Part shown: positions 1 through 5,169 of the stretch, one piece after another
Layout: each line of letters opens with the position of its first letter
Numbering within the stretch: position 1 is the stretch's first letter
Program-made: the position numbers and the translations under genes
Notes under the pieces: generated by a model
The model's database searches: none
Told to the model about the DNA's origin: nothing
Seen by the model: only the letters and a program-made list of their open reading frames with translations
NCBI GenBank assembly: GCA_910587275.1
Contig: CAJUMD010000128.1
Span: 1-9,054, forward strand
Length of the DNA stretch: 9,054 nucleotides
Direction of reading: 5' to 3'
From: an uncultured Kineothrix sp.
Lineage (GTDB): Bacteria > Bacillota > Clostridia > Lachnospirales > Lachnospiraceae

Positions 1-15
1 TGATTTTTCAAGGAG

Positions 16-44
16 CAAATCCCATTTTTAATGTGGGAAGTTTG
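16..44 (+). other. Hairpin in the upstream non-coding region
   Basis: CAAA (16-19) and TCCCA (20-24) pair with TGGGA (34-38) and TTTG (41-44). This gives nine base pairs with a two-base bulge (39-40) and a nine-base loop. No clean T run follows, only a T-rich stretch near 53-68, so it could be a weak terminator of a gene to the left or a leader structure. The rest of 1-226 holds no convincing gene. A 27-codon reading frame at 76-159 has no ribosome binding site. Confidence 0.3.
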
Positions 45-226
45 AGTAAATAATTTTGCAGTATTTTTGATTTGTATGGGATATTACTTATTGGAAGATG
101 TTGAACAGATATTGGAAAAGATGTTTGGACCGATAAAAGGGACAGGTAAAACCGGATAAGCGAAGCGGTGGGGAACCGGGAATCAGGCATGGCAACTTAG
201 AGGAAAGCATACGGGATACGTTACAT

Positions 227-793
227 ATGGAGAAAAAGAACGAAGGAGTGCAGGAGACCGTTTCTAAGTCCGGTGACATGGATTTGCTGCAGCAGAAAAT
301 AGACAGATACAGCGACATGCTGTACCGGATTGCATTTTTACAGCTTAGGAACAGTCAGGATGCAGAGGATGTAGTACAAGAGACATTTTACCAGTTTATT
401 AAAGGCAGGAAGGAATTTGGTACGGCGGAACATGAAAAGGCGTGGCTGATTAAAGTGACGTTAAACGGCTGCCGGAAAGTATGGCGCTCCGCCTGGTACC
501 GGCACAGGGAAGGCCTGCCTGTCAGGGAATTGCCCGTGGATGGGGAAGCGGGGGCGGAGAGCAGTATGGAAAACGCGGTTCTGCAAAAGGAGCGGAGCCG
601 GGAAATCATGGAATCGGTCATGAAACTGCCGGTGAAATACCGTGAAGTCATCCATCTGTTTTACTACCAGCAGATGAGTATAAAGGAAATTGCGCTTGCC
701 ACGGGGCGCAAAGAGTCTACGGTAACATCCCAGCTTACCAGGGGACGGGATATGCTGAAGAAAAATTTGAAGGAGGAGTATCGGTATGAATGA
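227..793 (+). CDS. ECF-type sigma-70 family RNA polymerase sigma factor
   Basis: This 188-residue protein has the two-domain plan of extracytoplasmic-function sigma factors, which direct RNA polymerase to a small regulon and are usually held inactive by a membrane anti-sigma factor. Sigma region 2 covers about residues 27-90, with the hallmark DAEDVVQETF (45-54) used for core binding and -10 recognition. Region 4 covers about 125-180: LPVKYREVIHLFYYQQMSIKEIA, then the helix-turn-helix ending RKESTVTSQLTRGRDMLK, which would read the -35 element. Regions 1 and 3 are absent, as expected. The start is uncertain: no good Shine-Dalgarno site sits before ATG 227, because the nearest, AGAGGAAAG (199-207), is about 20 bases away. 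ATG 278 is worse and would leave only a short tail before region 2. The gene overlaps the next one by 8 bases, which supports translational coupling of a sigma/anti-sigma pair. Family assignment is secure; the regulon is unknown. Confidence 0.93.
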   Translation: MEKKNEGVQETVSKSGDMDLLQQKIDRYSDMLYRIAFLQLRNSQDAEDVVQETFYQFIKGRKEFGTAEHEKAWLIKVTLNGCRKVWRSAWYRHREGLPVRELPVDGEAGAESSMENAVLQKERSREIMESVMKLPVKYREVIHLFYYQQMSIKEIALATGRKESTVTSQLTRGRDMLKKNLKEEYRYE

Positions 794-1928
794 TTTTAAA
801 AGCGAATACCAATTGGCCGTACAGGATATGGAACTGTTTGGCATGGAAAAAATCCATATCGATGCTTTTTCCGTGTTGGATGAAAGAAGGCACAGAAGGC
901 GTGTGGTAAAAAGGGTGCAGCGGGCGACTGCCGTGACATTTTCGGCGGCGTGCGTCATTTTCCTGTGCGGGTTTGGCACGGTGAAAGCGGCGGAGTACAT
1001 CGGCAATGTCATTAAGGTGAACGAATGGGGATTTGAATCGGGGGACAGCGCAACCATGGCGCGTGGCGAAGGCGGAACCGGCCAGTCTTTTGTGCTGGTT
1101 GATGAAGTGGAACTGGTTTCCGCAGGCGGTCAGGAAGACGGGGAGGAGACACTGGAACCCCCTGTCCTGACAGTCGGGAACATGACGGCACAGGACGGCG
1201 GCGCCGGGATTGCCGCCGGGGTGCCGCCGGATATGACACCCGGCTCCGCGGACAGCCGGAAAATGCAGGATATGGAGGACACGGAATCCGTGGCTGCTGC
1301 GACGGCGGATACGGAAATGGCGGATATGCCAGGCGCGGACGGGATATCCATGCAGAAGATGCCGCCGGAAGCGGCAGGTGCGGGTGCGGCAGATATGCAG
1401 GAGGAAATGGCCTTGAAAACTGCACAGGCAGCGGATGCATGTGCTGCAGAAGCATTGACGGAAACGGAAAGCGAGGAGGAAGTTTTCACAGAGGAAATTC
1501 CGGTGAAAAATTATTCCTCATGGGAAGCATGTATGGCGGAGGAAGATTTTATTTTCTCCGTGCCTGCTGCGGATATCGGGGTGGATGTGGAATATGCGGA
1601 CATTACGGTCTGCGGGGATTGGGTGATGGCGCGTTATGACGCGGAAGGGAAAGTACTTTGGCTGGAACGGACCGATTACGGGAACACGCAGGGACATGCA
1701 TCGTCTAAGGTTTTTCCCGGCGGCGTATGCAATGAAAGAAGCCATACCACACCGCAGGGTTACACCTATACCCTGATTGATTCCGTAAGGGAGCCAGGGG
1801 AGGAAACGCTCCAAATCCATGCGGCGGTGAGCGTGGGGAATTATGAGGCTTTTATCGATTTCATGGGTTATACGGAAGAAGAAGCAAAAGAGATTATGGA
1901 CAGTATTGACTTAAGTGTATATGAGTAG
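786..1928 (+). CDS. Probable membrane anti-sigma factor with DUF4367-like extracytoplasmic domain
   Basis: The 380-residue protein is read from ATG 786, inside the end of the sigma gene, with a strong site AAGGAGG at 770-776. Seen in the sequence: a cytoplasmic part (1-46) ending in a very basic stretch (RRHRRRVVKRVQR, 34-46); one hydrophobic helix (about 47-66); a low-complexity linker (about 115-235) rich in Ala, Asp, Glu and Met; and a folded C-terminal part (about 240-380) ending in GYTEEEAKEIMDSI. The basic side predicts the N-terminus inside and the C-terminal two thirds outside the membrane. The C-terminal region resembles DUF4367-type domains found in clostridial anti-sigma proteins; I judge this from its pattern only. 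No zinc-binding HxxxCxxC anti-sigma motif is present. Inference: it binds the upstream sigma factor and releases it on an envelope signal. The role is supported mainly by architecture and the coupled gene pair. Confidence 0.75.
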   Translation: MNDFKSEYQLAVQDMELFGMEKIHIDAFSVLDERRHRRRVVKRVQRATAVTFSAACVIFLCGFGTVKAAEYIGNVIKVNEWGFESGDSATMARGEGGTGQSFVLVDEVELVSAGGQEDGEETLEPPVLTVGNMTAQDGGAGIAAGVPPDMTPGSADSRKMQDMEDTESVAAATADTEMADMPGADGISMQKMPPEAAGAGAADMQEEMALKTAQAADACAAEALTETESEEEVFTEEIPVKNYSSWEACMAEEDFIFSVPAADIGVDVEYADITVCGDWVMARYDAEGKVLWLERTDYGNTQGHASSKVFPGGVCNERSHTTPQGYTYTLIDSVREPGEETLQIHAAVSVGNYEAFIDFMGYTEEEAKEIMDSIDLSVYE

Positions 1929-1936
1929 GGAGAAAA

Positions 1937-1966
1937 CGGCGGGGATACCGCCGGAAGGGTTTTTTT
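1937..1966 (+). terminator. GC-rich hairpin with T run between anti-sigma and regulator genes
   Basis: CGGCGG (1937-1942) pairs perfectly with CCGCCG (1948-1953) around the loop GGATA, and seven T follow at 1960-1966. The six-base spacer GAAGGG between stem and T run is longer than in a standard intrinsic terminator, so termination may be partial. The ribosome binding site of the next gene begins only four bases after the T run and no separate promoter is visible, so the regulator may depend on read-through. Confidence 0.6.
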
Positions 1967-1983
1967 GAGAGGAGGAAACCAAA

Positions 1984-2670
1984 ATGAAAAATGTATTGAT
2001 TTACAACCAGAACGAGACAAACATGGAAGTGCTGAAGATTTTCCTGGCACAGGAAGGCTACCAGGTGATGGTTGCAAAGGAGTTGAAAGACGTAGTGGCA
2101 AGGGTCGCGGAAAAAGACATCCATTTAGTGGTAATGGATGTGGATTTCCCAAAACATGATGGGGTGGAACAGTTAAAGGCAATACGGAGGGCGGATAAGA
2201 TGCCGATTATCGTACTGTCGGCAAACAATACGGAGCAGATGAAGATTGCGGCGCTTAACGCGGGGGCGGATGATTATATTATTCATCCGTACCATCCGTT
2301 AGAGTTTATGGCGAGGATTAATTCCCAGTTCAAGCGTTATACCCAGCTCGCCAATATGTGCGAGAACATTAACCGGATTTACCGCGTCGATGAGCTGATT
2401 ATCGATGACGTGCTGAGGAAAGTAACGGTGGCAGGCAAGGAAGTCAGCCTGACGCCCATAGAATATAAAATCCTGCGGCTGCTGGTAAAGGAAAAAGGCA
2501 AGGTGCTTTCCATCGGGCAGATTTATGAGTCCATTTGGAATATGCAGGCAATCGGCGCAGACAATACAATTGCGGTACATATCAGGCATATCAGGGAAAA
2601 GATTGAAAGGAATCCGAAGGAGCCGCATTACCTGAAGGTGGTATGGGGGACGGGATATAAAGTAGGATAG
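1984..2670 (+). CDS. OmpR/PhoB-family response regulator with atypical receiver domain
   Basis: A 228-residue transcription factor with a receiver domain (about 1-118) and an intact winged-helix DNA-binding domain (about 130-228). The second domain shows SLTPIEYKILRLL (155-167), the recognition helix NTIAVHIRHIREKIE (194-208) and the C-terminal hairpin VVWGTGYKVG. In the receiver the usual phospho-acceptor is kept (D52 in MDVDFPKHDG) and so is the switch serine (S79 in PIIVLSA). However, the acidic pair that binds Mg2+ is replaced by N8-Q9 (VLIYNQNE where families have xDD), and the conserved lysine is H101 (IIHPY instead of TKPF). Such receivers often do not follow normal phosphorylation control. 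No histidine kinase gene is in the window. Start ATG 1984 has AGGAGG at 1970-1975. The short gap behind the anti-sigma gene suggests shared transcription through the hairpin at 1937-1966. Regulator family is certain; target genes are unknown. Confidence 0.93.
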   Translation: MKNVLIYNQNETNMEVLKIFLAQEGYQVMVAKELKDVVARVAEKDIHLVVMDVDFPKHDGVEQLKAIRRADKMPIIVLSANNTEQMKIAALNAGADDYIIHPYHPLEFMARINSQFKRYTQLANMCENINRIYRVDELIIDDVLRKVTVAGKEVSLTPIEYKILRLLVKEKGKVLSIGQIYESIWNMQAIGADNTIAVHIRHIREKIERNPKEPHYLKVVWGTGYKVG

Positions 2671-2689
2671 TGCCATACGTTGCCGGATA

Positions 2690-2717
2690 TTGAAAACTTC
2701 CCTTTTTATGGTATAAT
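2690..2717 (+). promoter_or_regulatory. Sigma-A-type promoter for the DUF308 gene
   Basis: TTGAAA (2690-2695), a 16-base spacer and a perfect TATAAT (2712-2717), preceded by an extended -10 TGG (2709-2711). It lies in the 92-base gap after the regulator gene. Transcription would begin near 2724, about 40 bases before the start codon at 2763. This is the best promoter in the window and probably drives both the DUF308 and the epimerase-like genes. Confidence 0.82.
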
Positions 2718-2762
2718 GGTTTTAAGTTTTTTTGTATACCCCAAAATAAGGAGGGAACTTGG

Positions 2763-3368
2763 ATGTACCAATTTTTGAAAACCTTAAAGGCAAATTGCCT
2801 GGTATCTGCCATTCTTTGCGTTTTGTTCGGGGTGACGCTTGTGGTGTGGCCGGATATTTCATCCAGGGTGGTCTGTACCGGGCTTGGCTGTGTGCTGGCG
2901 CTGACGGGGCTGGTGAACCTGATTACGTTTTTTACGAGGCGGGACGGGACGCTTTTGGCGCAGTTGAACATGCTGGCAGGGATTGTGCTGTTTGTGCTGG
3001 GGGCATGGATTATCCTGAAGCCGGAAAGGCTGATTATGGTTATTCCCGTGGTGGTCGGTATCATTATCATCATACATGGGGTGCATGATGTGATGCAGGC
3101 AGTGGGGCTATGGAAACAGAATTATGATAAATGGTGGGTAGCGCTTTTGTTAGGCATCGCGACGGCAGGATTTGGAGGGCTTTTGGTCTGCAATCCTTTT
3201 GAAGTGGTGAGTACGATGATTATTCTCATCGGTGTGCTGCTCATTTTTGACGGGATATCCGATATATGGATTATTTCGCGTATTTCCAGGACGGCGAAAG
3301 CAGTGGTGGAAACCATGGAGGCACTGGATGTGGATGCGGTGGACATTACCGGTAAAGACGGGAAATAA
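2763..3368 (+). CDS. DUF308/HdeD-like integral membrane protein
   Basis: A 201-residue protein with about six hydrophobic helices (roughly 12-29, 35-57, 68-86, 89-112, 124-143, 147-172) and a short polar C-terminal tail. A threefold internal pattern is visible: each helix pair opens with a glycine-rich helix ending in Pro (LFGVTLVVWP 21-30; GIVLFVLGAWIILKP 73-87; FGGLLVCNP 137-145). This is the repeat seen in the DUF308 family that includes enterobacterial HdeD, a membrane protein tied to acid resistance. The biochemical function of clostridial members is not known, so HdeD is only a structural comparison. ATG 2763 follows AAGGAGGG (2748-2755) at good spacing. It has its own promoter (2690-2717) and is 48 bases from the epimerase-like gene, with no terminator between them, so the two are likely co-transcribed. 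Confidence 0.85.
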   Translation: MYQFLKTLKANCLVSAILCVLFGVTLVVWPDISSRVVCTGLGCVLALTGLVNLITFFTRRDGTLLAQLNMLAGIVLFVLGAWIILKPERLIMVIPVVVGIIIIIHGVHDVMQAVGLWKQNYDKWWVALLLGIATAGFGGLLVCNPFEVVSTMIILIGVLLIFDGISDIWIISRISRTAKAVVETMEALDVDAVDITGKDGK

Positions 3369-3416
3369 AAGCGTGCGGGCGGCAAGGAAAACGAATGGAC
3401 GGAAGGAGAAAAGAGT

Positions 3417-4295
3417 ATGGCAGTTTGTGAAATCAGCAATGGGGAACTTACGGCAGCGGTGGACAGCTATGGTGCGGAACTGAAATCCCTGCGCAACGTG
3501 GAAAACGGAACGGAATATATGTGGTGCGGGGATCCGGCATATTGGGGAAAGACATCCCCCGTGCTGTTCCCGTTTATCGGCATGTTAAAAAACGGGGAAT
3601 ACCGTTTCGGCGGGGAGACTTATCCGATGACCAAACACGGCTTTGCACGTGACATGGAGTTCCGGTTGGTTTCCCATGAGGCATCCGAGGTATGGTTCAT
3701 ACTGGATGCCGACGAGGAAACAAAGGAAAAATATCCGTTTGACTTTAAGCTGGAAATCGGTTACCGGCTGGACGGGAAGCGGCTGAAAGTACTTTGGCGG
3801 GTGGAAAATTTTTCGGAGGAGACCATTTATTTTTCCATTGGGGGACATCCGGCGTTTAACTGTCCGTTATACCCGGAAGACAGGCGGGAAGATTATTTCC
3901 TTCGTTTTGATGCCAGGGACTGTATCCGCTGTACGGTCATCGGCAGGGACGGGCTGGTGGACGACCACCATGTGGTGCACGAACTGGAGAACGGACTTCT
4001 GCCGGTGAAGGCGGAGCTGTTTGACCGGGATGCCATGGTTATGGAAGACGGGCAGGTGCATGAGATTTCCCTTCTGACCCCGGATAAGAAACCCTACGTG
4101 AAAGTTTCGTTTGATACGCCGGTGGTGGCGGTTTGGACGCCGGAGCGGATGAACGCGCCTTTTGTCTGTATCGAACCCTGGTACGGGCTGTGTGACCACG
4201 TGGATTTTGACGGGACGCTGGAAGAACGCAAATGGGGAAACGCGGTGGAAGCGGGAAAACGGTTTGCCGCAGAGTATGTAATCCAGGTGGGCTAG
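3417..4295 (+). CDS. Aldose 1-epimerase family protein (LacX-like)
   Basis: A 292-residue cytoplasmic protein of the galactose mutarotase-like fold, which interconverts alpha and beta anomers of aldoses or sugar phosphates. The sequence matches the LacX-type subgroup more than classic GalM in length and in motifs SPVLFPFIG (47-55) and KHGFARD (73-79). Catalytic-type residues are present: H74 in KHGFAR, H144 in GGHPAFNCP and E253 in CIEPWYG, matching the two histidines and the glutamate of the family. ATG 3417 follows AAGGAG (3403-3408). The gene lies 48 bases after the DUF308 gene and before a hairpin at 4296-4319. No sugar kinase, transporter or galactose genes are nearby, so the substrate cannot be named from context. 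Enzyme family is secure; exact sugar specificity is not. Confidence 0.92.
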   Translation: MAVCEISNGELTAAVDSYGAELKSLRNVENGTEYMWCGDPAYWGKTSPVLFPFIGMLKNGEYRFGGETYPMTKHGFARDMEFRLVSHEASEVWFILDADEETKEKYPFDFKLEIGYRLDGKRLKVLWRVENFSEETIYFSIGGHPAFNCPLYPEDRREDYFLRFDARDCIRCTVIGRDGLVDDHHVVHELENGLLPVKAELFDRDAMVMEDGQVHEISLLTPDKKPYVKVSFDTPVVAVWTPERMNAPFVCIEPWYGLCDHVDFDGTLEERKWGNAVEAGKRFAAEYVIQVG

Positions 4296-4319
4296 AGCAT
4301 GTTTGTTTTCAAACACGCT
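4296..4319 (+). repeat. Hairpin after the epimerase gene (copy 1 of a small repeat)
   Basis: AGCATGTTTG (4296-4305) pairs with CAAACACGCT (4310-4319) around a TTTT loop, with nine of ten positions matching and one A-C mismatch. It begins one base after the stop codon. It could end transcription or stabilise the mRNA, but no T run follows. Its right arm, CAAACACGCTT, recurs exactly at 5129-5139. Confidence 0.6.
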
Positions 4320-4340
4320 TCAGGAACCGAAACGGCGGTT

Positions 4341-4351
4341 TGGTATAAAAT
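4341..4351 (+). promoter_or_regulatory. Possible extended -10 promoter for the flavoprotein gene
   Basis: TGGTATAAAAT carries an extended -10 (TG, one base, then TATAAA at 4344-4349), much like the TGGTATAAT before the DUF308 gene. No good -35 is found at 16-18 bases; TTCAGG at 4319-4324 is 19 away. A second TATAAA at 4370-4375 also lacks a -35. The 124-base gap 4296-4419 contains only this, the hairpin and the ribosome binding site. Confidence 0.42.
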
Positions 4352-4419
4352 ACGGAAAACAGGAATAGTTATAAAGCAGAAATAAAATAACAGGAAGATG
4401 CCAAAAGGGGTAAATAAGG

Positions 4420-5046
4420 ATGAAAGTATTGTTAATCAATGGAAGTCCGAACGAAAACGGATGTACTTATACGGCACTGTGTGAGGCGGCCGGAGCGCTG
4501 GAACGGGAAGGGATTGAAACGGAAATCTTCCAAATGGGTAAGCAGCCGGTAAGGGGATGCATCGGCTGCGGCGGCTGTGCGCGCAAAGGGGATGGAAGGT
4601 GTGTGTTTGGCGACGACGCTGTGAACCGTGCGCTGGAAAAGGCGGAAACGGCAGACGGGTACATCATCGGTTCCCCGGTTTACTTTGCATCGGCGAACGG
4701 CTCCCTCATAGCGATGCTGGACCGGATGTTCTATGCGGGAAAATGTTTTTCCTACAAACCGGCAGCGGCGGTGGTGTCTGCAAGGCGGGCAGGAACCACG
4801 GCGAGTCTTGATGAAATCGGCAAATATTTTTCCATACGGAATATGCCTGTCGTGTCCTCCAAATACTGGACGATGGTACACGGCAACACGCCGGAGGAGG
4901 TGCGGCAGGATTTGGAGGGGATGCAGAACATGCGCGTGCTGGGCAGGAACATGGCGTGGCTGTTAAAATGCCTGGAAGCCGGAAAACAGGCAGGCATTGC
5001 GATTCCCGAACCGGAGACTCCGGTGAAAACGAATTTTATCCGGTAA
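4420..5046 (+). CDS. Flavodoxin-like FMN oxidoreductase, iron-sulfur flavoprotein type
   Basis: A 208-residue protein of the NADPH-dependent FMN reductase / flavodoxin-like fold. The phosphate-binding loop of FMN is seen as INGSPNENGCT (6-16) and the second flavin loop as GSPVYFASANGSLIAMLDR (84-102). Between them, C47, C50, C53 and C61 form CX2CX2CX7C (CIGCGGCARKGDGRC), the compact cysteine motif that binds a [4Fe-4S] cluster in archaeal and clostridial iron-sulfur flavoproteins (Isf). Such proteins transfer electrons, for example from ferredoxin, or reduce oxygen, peroxide or quinones; the actual substrate here cannot be read from sequence. ATG 4420 follows AAAAGGGG (4404-4410) at nine bases. 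Neighbours do not form an evident pathway with it. Small related hairpins flank the gene (4296-4319, 5119-5139). The cluster itself is inferred from the cysteines; related flavodoxin-fold proteins may keep them without a cluster. Confidence 0.88.
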   Translation: MKVLLINGSPNENGCTYTALCEAAGALEREGIETEIFQMGKQPVRGCIGCGGCARKGDGRCVFGDDAVNRALEKAETADGYIIGSPVYFASANGSLIAMLDRMFYAGKCFSYKPAAAVVSARRAGTTASLDEIGKYFSIRNMPVVSSKYWTMVHGNTPEEVRQDLEGMQNMRVLGRNMAWLLKCLEAGKQAGIAIPEPETPVKTNFIR

Positions 5047-5072
5047 GGAACGGCTGGAGAATGATTTTACGG

Positions 5073-5097
5073 TTTTGCGCAGGGTGGGTCTGCAAAA
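5073..5097 (+). other. Hairpin downstream of the flavoprotein gene
   Basis: TTTTGC (5073-5078) and AG (5081-5082) pair with CTGCAAAA (5090-5097), leaving a two-base GC bulge and the loop GGTGGGT. No T run follows, so it is not a typical intrinsic terminator on the + strand. Read on the other strand it has the same A/T-flanked stem. Function is unknown. Confidence 0.35.
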
Positions 5098-5118
5098 ATT
5101 GGGACGGCATCTTGCGGA

Positions 5119-5139
5119 AAGCATTTTGCAAACACGCTT
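5119..5139 (+). repeat. Small imperfect palindrome (copy 2 of the repeat at 4296)
   Basis: AAGCATTTTG (5119-5128) is followed directly by CAAACACGCTT (5129-5139). The right 11 bases equal 4310-4320 and the left AGCAT equals 4296-4300. Compared with copy 1, about five central bases are missing, so the loop is reduced. It lies 30 bases before the next start codon. This may be a decayed member of a short intergenic repeat family. Confidence 0.45.
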
Positions 5140-5169
5140 TGGGAGTCTTTTGGGCGGGGAGGTACCGGA

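Noticed and set aside
76..159. 27-codon reading frame in the upstream region (begins MGYYLLEDVEQ)
   Set aside because: It has no ribosome binding site, is short and has no recognisable family; chance is the simplest explanation.
192..222. ECF-type autoregulatory promoter (GCAACTT with CGTT)
   Set aside because: The spacing is about 20 bases rather than about 16, and the match is poor; not supportable.
130..226. Possible riboswitch or leader RNA upstream of the sigma gene (GGTAAAACCGG, GCGAAGC, GGGGAACCGGG)
   Set aside because: I compared it by eye with the c-di-GMP-I, cobalamin, TPP and ydaO cores; only scattered purine-rich matches exist and no consistent helices.
461..1057. 198-codon open frame on the minus strand
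   Set aside because: It runs antisense across the sigma and anti-sigma genes, has no family features and mirrors their codon use.
1012..1489. Minus-strand frames rich in Pro, Ser and Arg
   Set aside because: They are the complement of the low-complexity GC-rich linker of the anti-sigma-like gene and not independent genes.
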